From Aquimarina sp. U1-2 (lineage in GTDB: Bacteria > Bacteroidota > Bacteroidia > Flavobacteriales > Flavobacteriaceae): a DNA stretch of 64,000 nucleotides. Below, one piece after another: positions 17,414-25,619 of the stretch. Position 1 is the stretch's first letter. The number at the start of each line of letters is the position of its first letter. The notes below the pieces were generated by a model. It ran no database searches and had not been told where the DNA came from. It was given only the letters and a program-made list of their open reading frames with translations. The stretch covers positions 1 through 64,000 of the forward strand of contig NZ_JAGKIK010000008.1 in the NCBI RefSeq assembly GCF_017897595.1. The letters are read 5' to 3'. The translations under genes and the position numbers were made by a program.

Positions 17414-19311
17414 TAATATACTACTGTAGGTTTAATAAAAACATGTAGCTTCGATTTGTTTTTTCTTTTGGTTTTACTACTGAAAAACCATTTTAGAACC
17501 GGGATTCTAGACAATACCGGGGTACCTGTTCCAGAGTTTTCTCTCTCTAATTCGTCTAACCCCCCCAACAATATCATTTCTCCGTTTCTTACTCTAACCA
17601 GGGATTCGAATTGTTGGGTAGATTTACCCGGTGGGGCATTCTCTCCTGCCCTGCCCAAAAATGAACTTTTTTCGACTACAATAGTTAATGTGATTTGTTC
17701 ATCTTTAGAAACAAAAGGTTTTATATTAACACTTAAATTGGCATCGGTAGCTTTCCATTGACCAGATTGAAGGATATCGTTACCCAAACCACTATTGATT
17801 AGTCTATTGTTCTGCTCAAAATAATAGTTGGTTTCGCCAATAGAAAGTTTAGCTTCATGACCGCTAAGGGTTGAAATTTTTGGGGTCGATTGTAATCTGA
17901 TGATCGAATTATTTTCTAGTGCCTTCAGATTTAAATAAAAGTCTTTTGCAACTTTACCCAAATTGAAAATACCAAATCCATTAAACGCATCTATCAAATT
18001 ATTGACCGAGCTCGCATTTAAATTTACATCCGAATTCGGAAAAAGAACACCATTGGTTACTCTTTGCTGTTGTGGATCTATTCCTGCTTTTATTCCTGTT
18101 TGAATGTCGTATCCTTTTTGATATTGCACGATGAGCACCTCGATCAAAATCATAGGAACCACCTTATCTATTTTTCTCACGTATTCTTTAAGCTCTAGTA
18201 TTCTGGGCCTTGATCCTGAAACCATAAATCCGTTTAGCTCTACGAACTCTTTTAGTTCAACATTTTCTATTAAATCTGCAGGCAATGTTTCTAAAACGGT
18301 TTCAATGGTTCTGTTTTCTAACTGTATTAACTCTGTAGTTCTTAAACCTTCGGCATTTTGATTTCCGATCAAATAAAAATCATCGGTTTTTTTATACGTG
18401 CTGTTCTTCCCTTTAAAAGCGTGATCCAGAAGTTCGTCGAAAGTAATTTCATTGACAACTAGTGTGGTAGTTGCTCCTTCTGGCTTCTCATACATGAAGT
18501 AATTTACTTTCAATTTTTCGGCAGCGTCCGTGATCAACGAAGCAACATCGGTATCGAATGCCTGTATACTTAAATATCCATTAGGTTGCACCGTTATCTC
18601 TGCTTCAGAATTTGATTCATTTCCCTTCTTTCCTTTTCTAGATGAAGCAGTTCTGGATCCAGATGGTGATACCTCTTGGTCTTTCTCCAGATAATAAAAA
18701 CCGTTTTCATCTTTGGTAACTATCAATTTATTTGATTTTGCCATCATCTCTAATACCTGGTCAAAAGGTCGGTTAAGAATATAGGCCGAGACTTTTTCAT
18801 TTTTAACATTAGGTCCCAAAATGACATTTTTATCAGAAACATCAATTATTTTCTTAGCGACTGCCGGTAACGAATCATTTTTGAGTTTTACAGACAGAAA
18901 ATCGTTAGAACTGTTATATGAAATATCAATTTCTTTAGGAATAAATGGTTTGGGAAGCTCTTTTTTAACAGCTGCTTTTTTGAAAACAAGAATACCGTTA
19001 ATGATTTCTATACTTAAATTATACTTTTTTACCACAAAAAGAAAAACATCTTTAACAGGAACATCAAAAAAACTACTGGCAACAATCTGGTTAAGGTCAG
19101 GATCTGCACTAATATTTAGTTTATGTTCTATGGCGATAGAATTCAAAAAGTCATATAAGGTCAGTCCCGAAACATCGATTTGAATAGTTTCATTAAGTTC
19201 TGGGGTTTCTTCAGCAAATGCATTAATCTGCTCTTCTATTTTTTGAATATTTTGTTGACCATATATAGAGATGGTAAACAATACTATGATAAAATACACA
19301 TGTTTTTTCAT
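17413..19311 (-). CDS. gspD: Type II secretion system secretin GspD
   Basis: An outer-membrane secretin of ~632 aa. The signal peptide MKKHVYFIIVLFTISIYGQ opens at ATG 19311; a longer frame would need TTG at 19317. An STN/N0-type domain lies at ~35-100 (LTLYDFLNSIAIEHKLNISA), further N-domains follow to about 340, and a Ser/Lys/Gly-rich linker lies at ~215-235. The secretin core reads MILIEVLIVQYQKGYDIQTG, RLQSTPKISTLSGHEAKL and VLSRIPVLKWFF. The last is the diagnostic C-terminal signature. The product forms the multimeric outer-membrane gate. It sits between gspE and the L-like gene with essentially no spacing. No pilotin-binding S-domain is evident after the core, as it ends at KPTVVY. Confidence 0.93.
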   Translation of the reverse strand: MKKHVYFIIVLFTISIYGQQNIQKIEEQINAFAEETPELNETIQIDVSGLTLYDFLNSIAIEHKLNISADPDLNQIVASSFFDVPVKDVFLFVVKKYNLSIEIINGILVFKKAAVKKELPKPFIPKEIDISYNSSNDFLSVKLKNDSLPAVAKKIIDVSDKNVILGPNVKNEKVSAYILNRPFDQVLEMMAKSNKLIVTKDENGFYYLEKDQEVSPSGSRTASSRKGKKGNESNSEAEITVQPNGYLSIQAFDTDVASLITDAAEKLKVNYFMYEKPEGATTTLVVNEITFDELLDHAFKGKNSTYKKTDDFYLIGNQNAEGLRTTELIQLENRTIETVLETLPADLIENVELKEFVELNGFMVSGSRPRILELKEYVRKIDKVVPMILIEVLIVQYQKGYDIQTGIKAGIDPQQQRVTNGVLFPNSDVNLNASSVNNLIDAFNGFGIFNLGKVAKDFYLNLKALENNSIIRLQSTPKISTLSGHEAKLSIGETNYYFEQNNRLINSGLGNDILQSGQWKATDANLSVNIKPFVSKDEQITLTIVVEKSSFLGRAGENAPPGKSTQQFESLVRVRNGEMILLGGLDELERENSGTGTPVLSRIPVLKWFFSSKTKRKNKSKLHVFIKPTVVY

Positions 19312-19313
19312 AA

Positions 19314-20732
19314 TCAAGCATTTATAAGTAGCGAGTAAATTTCTTCTAGCGATGTTTCTCCATTTTCTAAAAGAGCGAATGCCTTATCTGCAAGACTCTC
19401 GTACTTATACTTTATATTTTGTTCTAAATTGTTACTCGTATTCTTAATTGCATCCATAACCTCATCTGTAACCGATACTATTTCATAAATGGCTGTTCGT
19501 CCTTTGTAACCAGTATAATAGCAACTTTCACATCCATTGGGTACGAAATGTGATTTCAATACTTTTGGAAGCTTATAGTTTCTGGGTAATTCTTTGGGAT
19601 TAAAAGTTGTTTCTTTCTTACAATCAGCGCAAAGTTTTCTAACCAGTCGTTGTGCTACCGATAGATTTAAGGTCTCTGCGATATAAAAAGCAGGAACTCC
19701 CATATCTACTAAGCGTGAAATGGTTCCTAATGCTGAATTCGTATGTATAGTCGATAGTACCAAATGCCCGGTTAAAGAGGCTCTTATCGCCATTTTTGCA
19801 GTTTCGGCATCCCGTATTTCCCCGAGCATAATGATGTCTGGATCTTGTCGTAAAAAAGATCGTAAGGCCGAAGAAAAAGTGAGTCCGATATCCTCTTTAA
19901 GCTGTACCTGATTAATTCCTTTTAATGTATATTCGATGGGATCTTCAACGGTAACTATGTTTCTTTTAACATCGTTGAGAAGTTTTAAGGTAGCGTAGAG
20001 CGTAGTCGTCTTACCCGATCCGGTAGGTCCACTAATGAGAACAATCCCGTTGCTTTTCTTTACTGCTTCCAGATATATTTCTTTTTCATCTGCCTGTAGC
20101 CCCAAATCTTCTAATTTTATGTTTGAAGCATCTTTACCCAATAGACGCATCACCACTTTTTCACCATGTAATGTAGGAAGTATAGAAACCCGAATATCAA
20201 AATCTTTATAGTTTATTCTTCCATCCTGGGGTAATCGCTTTTCGGTAATATCCAGATTGGATTCAATTTTAATTTTATTGACAAGCTCTAGGTAGCTGTC
20301 TTTAGGAACTTTATATTTTTCAACCAAAACACCATCAATACGAAGTCTGGCTCTGGCCTCATCCTCATATACTTCAAAATGAATATCACTACTTCCTATC
20401 GATTTTGCCTCGAATATTAAATTATCTAAAAAGCTGTTTTCTACCGATGATAAACTCTTCGTATTTGTCGCTGGATTGTCTTGCTTTTTTCTGTAATAAA
20501 TGAAAAGTGCTTTATTTAATCGCTCTGAAGCAATTTTATCAAACGCTACTGTTCTTCCTAAGTATAGTTCGAGTTCTTCTTTAATTTCAGAACTCATCTT
20601 TTGTTCATCTATGTACAGCTCTAATACATCATCAGAATCGTTTTTAGGAATGATACCATAGTGATGCGCCAAATCTGCATTGATAAGCTGCTGTAATTCT
20701 ACAGAGATTTGTATGTTGGTGGTTGTGCTCAA
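19314..20732 (-). CDS. gspE: Type II secretion/type IV pilus assembly ATPase GspE
   Basis: A 472-aa cytoplasmic hexameric ATPase. An N-terminal GspE/PilB domain (residues 1-90) recruits it to the L-like protein. The catalytic half shows Walker A GPTGSGKTT at ~235-243, the Asp box TVEDPIEY, Walker B IMLGEIRD at ~301-308 and the His box HLVLSTIHTN. A tetracysteine zinc motif has Cys at about 368, 371, 401 and 404. All catalytic motifs are intact. The start is TTG in a TTGA overlap with the prepilin peptidase stop. No in-frame ATG lies near, so a non-ATG coupled start is preferred. It energises pseudopilus assembly by the GspF platform encoded upstream. Confidence 0.95.
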   Translation of the reverse strand: MSTTTNIQISVELQQLINADLAHHYGIIPKNDSDDVLELYIDEQKMSSEIKEELELYLGRTVAFDKIASERLNKALFIYYRKKQDNPATNTKSLSSVENSFLDNLIFEAKSIGSSDIHFEVYEDEARARLRIDGVLVEKYKVPKDSYLELVNKIKIESNLDITEKRLPQDGRINYKDFDIRVSILPTLHGEKVVMRLLGKDASNIKLEDLGLQADEKEIYLEAVKKSNGIVLISGPTGSGKTTTLYATLKLLNDVKRNIVTVEDPIEYTLKGINQVQLKEDIGLTFSSALRSFLRQDPDIIMLGEIRDAETAKMAIRASLTGHLVLSTIHTNSALGTISRLVDMGVPAFYIAETLNLSVAQRLVRKLCADCKKETTFNPKELPRNYKLPKVLKSHFVPNGCESCYYTGYKGRTAIYEIVSVTDEVMDAIKNTSNNLEQNIKYKYESLADKAFALLENGETSLEEIYSLLINA

Positions 20733-21214
20733 ATGATAAAATCGAAAAATATATTTGTTGGTAGAAAAAAATCAAATACGATCAGGGCCATTACATATAA
20801 AGAAAGATACCCCGCCAGCGGAATTGTTGTTTGTACATTTCTGGGTTGACATATGAGATGAATTAATAGTGAAAAGATCATTCCTGAAATAAAGAATAAC
20901 ATGAAATTCCTGAAGGAAAACATGGGAATTACGGCAATTAGAAAAATTAAATCTCCTATTCCTACATAATTTTTGAACGGATTTAGTATTTCTTTTCTCT
21001 TTATGGAGAAGTAACCCGCAATGACTAAAAAATTAATACTAATAAAGACTAAAGACTTGATCATTTCCTGAAAATTTAAGTTGCTCATATTAATATATGT
21101 GACAATCACAAGAACGACTATAGGCAATAGTACATGTATTTGCCTAAACTTCACATCTTGATACAACATCATCCCAAAAACAGGAAATAAAAGAAAAATC
21201 AAAAAATCTGGCAT
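20729..21214 (-). CDS. Prepilin peptidase (A24 family), methylase-less, GspO-like
   Basis: A 161-aa polytopic membrane protein with the two aspartates of the type IV prepilin peptidase family. Asp20 lies in MMLYQDVKFRQI and Asp88 in the GxGD motif VGIGDLIFL. It is much shorter than proteobacterial GspO/PilD (usually ~250-290 aa). It lacks the N-terminal CxxC/methyltransferase region and resembles the compact archaeal and Tad-type peptidases. It is expected to cleave the four pseudopilins encoded upstream, all of which carry Ala at the cleavage site. It overlaps the pseudopilin gene by one base and gspE by four. Confidence 0.85.
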   Translation of the reverse strand: MPDFLIFLLFPVFGMMLYQDVKFRQIHVLLPIVVLVIVTYINMSNLNFQEMIKSLVFISINFLVIAGYFSIKRKEILNPFKNYVGIGDLIFLIAVIPMFSFRNFMLFFISGMIFSLLIHLICQPRNVQTTIPLAGYLSLYVMALIVFDFFLPTNIFFDFII

Positions 21215-21636
21215 TAGTCCTTAATTGTTTCTTTTAATAATTTGTTATGATCTATTTCCCAGGTGTTGAAGCTACCATCTCCATCAAAATCTGATAAGGA
21301 TACTGCCTTTGCTTTAAATGAATTCGTAGAAGCTTCTATAATTTCTACTTTATATACCGCCTGACCACCTTCGCTTATTGAAGCTGCAGGTTCGAATCCT
21401 AATTCTTCAAAATCTGTAGTATACTTCGAGTGCCTGTAGAAATAACTTTTTTGCAGTCCGTATAAATGATTTAACATGCTTTGAGCTTCTATGGCTTTTG
21501 CTTGTGAAACCACAGACGTTTGATTAGGTAAGACCAGCAGTATTAAAATACCGATGATACACAATACAATGACTAGCTCTGACATGGAATACGCCTTTAC
21601 ATACATTTTTTTACGGTTATATCTATTGTCTTTCAT
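21214..21636 (-). CDS. gspG: Major pseudopilin GspG-like
   Basis: A 140-aa type IV pilin-like protein. A basic leader (MKDNRYNRKKMYVK) is followed by the predicted cleavage site A|YSMSELVIVL, with Glu at +5, and a hydrophobic helix (residues ~16-38). The globular part ends with a Ca-binding-like loop FDGDGSFNTWEID, echoing the calcium site of GspG major pseudopilins. Ala, not Gly, precedes the cleavage site. It lies between gspF and the prepilin peptidase gene. It is likely the main subunit of the pseudopilus. Confidence 0.82.
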   Translation of the reverse strand: MKDNRYNRKKMYVKAYSMSELVIVLCIIGILILLVLPNQTSVVSQAKAIEAQSMLNHLYGLQKSYFYRHSKYTTDFEELGFEPAASISEGGQAVYKVEIIEASTNSFKAKAVSLSDFDGDGSFNTWEIDHNKLLKETIKD

Positions 21637-21645
21637 TTTCCTTTT

Positions 21646-22779
21646 TTAAGAAGGTTGAATAATTTTACTTAAATCAAACATTGGTGAATACATTGCAATC
21701 AAAACCGTTCCTACGACCAATCCAATGATTACTATAATTAACGGTTCCATAACCACCCCTATCATTTTGGTTTGATGTTGCACTTCATCATCATATTGCT
21801 TTGCTAATCTTTCAAACATTTCATCTAATTTATTAACCTGTTCTGCCACTCCAACCAATGAGATCAGTTTAAAATCATAAATAGAATGTTTTGCTAATGC
21901 CTTAGAAAAAAGTGTTCCTTTTGTAATTTCCTTTTTAATAACATTTAGACTCGTTTCCAAAGGATAAAACGATATCATGCGTTGCACTAAATCCAAGGAA
22001 GTCACCAAAGGTGTTTTTGCCGAAAGCAATAAACTAAGTGACTGACAAAAACGGGTGATGTATATTTTCTTTATTAATTTTCCGAAAAATGGTATTTTAA
22101 CTACCAGTTGAGACATGATTCTTCTATAAAAAACCTGGTTTTTAAAGTAAAAGTGAAAACCGATCATAAAAAATACGATTCCCATAAACAGCAAACTGAT
22201 CGTTGAAAAATGCTCTGATACGTAAATGATCTTTTTGGTTAAACCGGGCAACTCCTTTCCAAATTGTTTAAATACAGAAGCAAACATGGGTACGACATAC
22301 TTCATCATAAAATACAGCACTCCAAAAGTTAATAAAAGAACAAAAAACGGATAGGTAAAAACAGATAATAGTTGCCGTCTCATTTTCACTTTTCTATCAA
22401 AATATTGATTGAGTTCTAAAAGTACTTCGTCTAGCTTTCTGGTTTCCTCTCCAATTTTTACACTAAAGTATTCATAGGGAGAAAACTTTTCAGAATCTCT
22501 TAACGCCTCGAATAACGCTTTTCCTTGCACCACTTCTTTTGTAATGGCAGCTATTAAGTTTTTATGCTTCTCTTTTTTTTGTTGATCTTTTAATATCTCT
22601 AGTGCTTTTCTAAAATCTACTCCAGAACTTAACAAAACAGACAGTTCTTTATAAAATTCCATTTTGTCTTTATCAGAAAAACGATTGCCCAGACTAATGT
22701 CTTTAGAAAAAAAGTTTTCACTTCTTTTGCTCGTCTTCGCTTCTTTACTCGCTTTATATGTCGATATATTAATACTCAT
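21646..22779 (-). CDS. gspF: T2SS inner-membrane platform protein GspF
   Basis: A 377-aa polytopic protein with the duplicated T2SSF fold. The first cytoplasmic domain spans ~40-135 (FYKELSVLLSSGVDFRKALE; GEETRKLDEVLLELNQYFDR). Membrane helices lie at ~140-165 and ~192-213. The second T2SSF domain spans ~240-340 (RFCQSLSLLLSAKTPLVTSL; GVAEQVNKLDEMFERLAKQY), and the last helix lies at ~345-368. It is the platform on which GspE acts. The start overlaps the J-like pseudopilin by 11 bp, and a 9-bp gap precedes gspG. All usual regions are present. Confidence 0.93.
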   Translation of the reverse strand: MSINISTYKASKEAKTSKRSENFFSKDISLGNRFSDKDKMEFYKELSVLLSSGVDFRKALEILKDQQKKEKHKNLIAAITKEVVQGKALFEALRDSEKFSPYEYFSVKIGEETRKLDEVLLELNQYFDRKVKMRRQLLSVFTYPFFVLLLTFGVLYFMMKYVVPMFASVFKQFGKELPGLTKKIIYVSEHFSTISLLFMGIVFFMIGFHFYFKNQVFYRRIMSQLVVKIPFFGKLIKKIYITRFCQSLSLLLSAKTPLVTSLDLVQRMISFYPLETSLNVIKKEITKGTLFSKALAKHSIYDFKLISLVGVAEQVNKLDEMFERLAKQYDDEVQHQTKMIGVVMEPLIIVIIGLVVGTVLIAMYSPMFDLSKIIQPS

Positions 22780-23263
22780 CTAATAGATAATCATTCATTC
22801 GTTGAGCCAGAGAGATTTCTTTGGATTCAAAAATCTCAAAATCAGCACCTAAAAGCTTGGTTTTTAATCGCACTCGCGTACATTTTTCTTCTATCTTTTC
22901 TTCACTTTTAAAATTCACATCCATCACCTTTAAACGAAAAGTGTCTAAAGTCTCTTCTTTTCTTATAATTTCATCGTTTTTGAAAAAATAGTGTATTTCT
23001 TTATCGTGCATATCGAGCACTATATGCGCTTTATCGATAACTGATAATTTTTTACTTAGCTGGATATCCTTAGAAAACAGCCCCTCGAACTGGTGGTATA
23101 TCATGAGTTCATCCTGTTGTCGCGAATAAGTTATTACCTGTCTTGATAAATTGTCATATATCACATACACCATAGTAATTACCAAAGAAGATATGGTAAT
23201 ACCAATGACTAGTTCTAGTATGGTAAAAGCCGATAGACGGGTATGTTTTTTATAAGCTAACAA
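22769..23263 (-). CDS. Minor pseudopilin, GspJ-like
   Basis: A 164-aa protein with leader MLAYKKHTRLSA and predicted cleavage A|FTILELVIGI, with Phe at +1 and Glu at +5. A hydrophobic helix reaches about residue 35 and a mainly beta globular domain follows. Length and operon position (after I, before F) fit GspJ, though the globular part is not clearly alignable by eye. The start is a TTG at 23263, overlapping the upstream I-like gene by 14 bp. There is no in-frame ATG before the leader. Ala occupies position -1, as in its three sister pseudopilins. Confidence 0.7.
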   Translation of the reverse strand: MLAYKKHTRLSAFTILELVIGITISSLVITMVYVIYDNLSRQVITYSRQQDELMIYHQFEGLFSKDIQLSKKLSVIDKAHIVLDMHDKEIHYFFKNDEIIRKEETLDTFRLKVMDVNFKSEEKIEEKCTRVRLKTKLLGADFEIFESKEISLAQRMNDYLLDEY

Positions 23264-23591
23264 TATATGTATGTATTTCTTTTTTTGATTGCACGTTTAT
23301 GGTAAACTCTATAGTATACCCACTATTTTTAATCAATTCTTCTACTTTTTTCTGTATTGAAAACGTTTCATAATCATAATTTTCGTCAACAAACGATTTT
23401 TCAGTTTTAGTCTCCAAAAGCAACTCTTTCACTTTTTGTCGCGCCTGGTAGTTTGCAATATTATGATCGGCATCAAGTACTCTTGCATAAATGATCAAGG
23501 CCATCGACAAACAAATAGCAATAATTGTCATCGCAATTACAGATTCTATTATAGAACCTGCTTTAACTCTATATTTGCTTGATGATGGCAT
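23250..23591 (-). CDS. Minor pseudopilin, GspI-like
   Basis: A 113-aa protein with leader MPSSSKYRVKA and predicted cleavage A|GSIIESVIAM (Gly +1, Glu +5). A long hydrophobic helix is followed by a small domain ending in beta strands (TIEFTINVQSKKEIHTYIVS). The length matches GspI (~120 aa). It lies between the K-like and J-like genes and overlaps both (23 and 14 bp), which suggests coupled translation of the tip complex. If cleavage were after the Gly, Glu would be at +4, so cleavage after Ala is the better reading. Confidence 0.68.
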   Translation of the reverse strand: MPSSSKYRVKAGSIIESVIAMTIIAICLSMALIIYARVLDADHNIANYQARQKVKELLLETKTEKSFVDENYDYETFSIQKKVEELIKNSGYTIEFTINVQSKKEIHTYIVSL

Positions 23592-24789
23592 AAGGCGTAT
23601 TGTAATCGCTTTTGTTTTTAAATAACGGTATTCTCACAAATTCTTTTGGAAGATTTTGCCTATTTATAGCTCCATCCAAAATATAATTATCATATGCCGA
23701 AGCTTCGGTACGTAAATAGAAGCTACTCGCATAGACCGCTCCGGTAACCTTTCCTTTTAATTGTAATTTTCCACTGCAATAAATATCTCCTATTACTTCA
23801 GCATTTTCTTCTATGGTTATCATTTTATCGATACCGCGGTTATCATCGCTTAGCACTATGCCACCCAATACCTTACTTTGTTCGCCAATCCTTACTTTTC
23901 GTTCATCTACATTGCCTGTACTCATAAAGATTCCCGACGGATAACGCAGAAGTACTTTATCCTCTAAACCCACAACTTTTTGTGCCAACACCTGTACAGT
24001 ACCCTTAAAACCCGATTCGAAAGCCACTTTAGGTGCTTTTATGATAATATCTTCTAATTCGTTATTCTTTTTTACATAAATTGAATCTTTTGACGTAATA
24101 ATAATGTTTCCAGATAGTTTTTTACGTTCTAAAATGGTAGTGTCACTTATAACGACTACTGTTTTTTGAAAGAAATCATTATACATCAAAACGTCATCTT
24201 TTAGCTCTTGTAATTGAATGGTTTTAACTTCCTGATCATAACCAAAGTTCACATTATCAATTTTGGGTAAACTGGTTTTTGAAACCCTTTTTGATCCCAC
24301 TAAGTATTTTGAATCCCTGTAAGCATTCGAACTAATATATCCTGCTTTTATTCCTGACTTTGGAAGATAAGCCGTACCTGTAATCTTTGCCTTACCTACC
24401 ATAAATAATGGTTTTGAAGCATCTGATAAATACAAGGCCTGATTTTCTTCTTTGAGCCGCTGCCCAATAAGAACTGCTCGCTGTATGGTGTCTTTCTTAA
24501 AAATTGATGAAGTAAGCAGCACTTTATAAAAACCCCAGGGTTTTACTATCCCAGATGAAGAAATACCGTCTTCAAAAATATCTACGGTATGCTGTTTTTC
24601 TTCAATATCTTCTACCTTACTCAAAAAATATGCTTGAGCCGACGCATTGGTAGAGAAAACTTCAGTGTAGGTATCAAGCATAGTTGTGTATACTCTAGAA
24701 TATCCACTCATTGCCAAAAGTGAATAACAGAATATCCCTACTACAATACAAATGAGTATTGCATATGCTATAGAACCTGCTTTAATCAT
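23569..24789 (-). CDS. Large minor pseudopilin, GspK-like position, beta-helix-like domain
   Basis: A 406-aa protein with a very short leader (MIKA) and predicted cleavage A|GSIAYAILIC. There is no Glu at +5 (Tyr instead), which is the hallmark of GspK, the tip pseudopilin. It is also the largest pseudopilin, as GspK is. The remainder does not resemble the helical GspK fold. Residues ~115-370 read as short repeating beta strands (KLSGNIIITSKDSIYV; TIEENAEVIGDIYCSGKLQL then KGKVTGAVYASSF), like a beta-helix or polymer-forming/bactofilin-like domain. It has an ATGA overlap with the lipoprotein gene upstream and overlaps the I-like gene by 23 bp. It probably caps the pseudopilus, perhaps with a fold specific to this system. 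Confidence 0.68.
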   Translation of the reverse strand: MIKAGSIAYAILICIVVGIFCYSLLAMSGYSRVYTTMLDTYTEVFSTNASAQAYFLSKVEDIEEKQHTVDIFEDGISSSGIVKPWGFYKVLLTSSIFKKDTIQRAVLIGQRLKEENQALYLSDASKPLFMVGKAKITGTAYLPKSGIKAGYISSNAYRDSKYLVGSKRVSKTSLPKIDNVNFGYDQEVKTIQLQELKDDVLMYNDFFQKTVVVISDTTILERKKLSGNIIITSKDSIYVKKNNELEDIIIKAPKVAFESGFKGTVQVLAQKVVGLEDKVLLRYPSGIFMSTGNVDERKVRIGEQSKVLGGIVLSDDNRGIDKMITIEENAEVIGDIYCSGKLQLKGKVTGAVYASSFYLRTEASAYDNYILDGAINRQNLPKEFVRIPLFKNKSDYNTPYAIIKQI

Positions 24790-25619
24790 GTATTTTCCTT
24801 TTGCTTTTTGGTAAATAGACGCTGAAAAAAATTCGGTTTTTTCTTATTATCTGTATTTTTTTGTTGACTATTCATCGTTTTTCCCTTTTTTGAATTGGAA
24901 GATTTCTTCTTTTTAGGATTAGGAGAAGAACCTTTATTACTGCCTTTACTTTTTTGTGAAACCGGATTATTATCCTTTTTAGAAAATAACTTTTTAAAGA
25001 AACTAGACGGTCGCTTTTCTACAATAGAATCTCTACCCTTTTTCTTAAAAATACTACCGAAAAAACCAGGACTGGTCGTATCCTTTGCCTTAACTACCAC
25101 TACCTCTCCTTTTCGATATCGAATAGTGTCATTTATCTGTGGAAACACCCATTTTCCGGTACGCTTACCACGTGCATACTTACCGATAGCAAGTATATGA
25201 CCGAGACTATCAAAAAAAATATTTCTACCAGATAATTGTCCGCTTTTATAATGAGATACGGTCGCAAGCTCACCATTTTTATACCATGTTTTCCAAGTGC
25301 CCACTTTTTTACCGGCATTGAAATTTCCTTTTTCAGCTAATGCATTAGTATAGAAGTGTTTGGTATATAAGCCGTCTAGCAACTCTCCGGCAAAATCTCC
25401 TTGAGATGAATGAACCTTTCTAGACTTATACCAATAGTATTTAATCTTTGAATTCGGTTTGGGTTTCTTATCGGTAATCTGAAATTTTTCTTTATACTCC
25501 TGGTCACTTACATTCTTTTTATTGAAAGGTTCGATGGCAGTTGTACACCCCGCTAAAACCATCAGCATTATCCCCAGATATCTTGACTTATGTATACATT
25601 TGAAATACTTACCCGCCAT
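24786..25619 (-). CDS. MORN-repeat lipoprotein with Lys-rich triple-motif tail
   Basis: A ~277-aa lipoprotein (lipobox LMVLAGC). The start is set at ATG 25619, because the longer frame begins with TTG at 25643. The middle has MORN/YwqK-like units (GNFNAGKKVGTWKTWYKNGE; GKYARGKRTGKWVF). The C-terminal ~90 residues are very basic and contain three spaced copies of an FF-x2-[IL]-F-x-K-K motif: GFFGSIFKKKG, SFFKKLFSKKD and NFFQRLFTKKQ. It is the second gene of the T2SS-like operon, overlapping both neighbours. Its function is unknown. A lipoprotein at this place could act in secretin assembly, but it is unlike known pilotins. Confidence 0.7.
   Translation of the reverse strand: MAGKYFKCIHKSRYLGIMLMVLAGCTTAIEPFNKKNVSDQEYKEKFQITDKKPKPNSKIKYYWYKSRKVHSSQGDFAGELLDGLYTKHFYTNALAEKGNFNAGKKVGTWKTWYKNGELATVSHYKSGQLSGRNIFFDSLGHILAIGKYARGKRTGKWVFPQINDTIRYRKGEVVVVKAKDTTSPGFFGSIFKKKGRDSIVEKRPSSFFKKLFSKKDNNPVSQKSKGSNKGSSPNPKKKKSSNSKKGKTMNSQQKNTDNKKKPNFFQRLFTKKQKENT

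Noticed and set aside
24895..25200. 101-codon plus-strand frame rich in Leu and Phe
   Set aside because: It is the reverse of the Lys-rich tail of the MORN lipoprotein, so the hydrophobic look is an artefact of antisense AAA/AAG codons.
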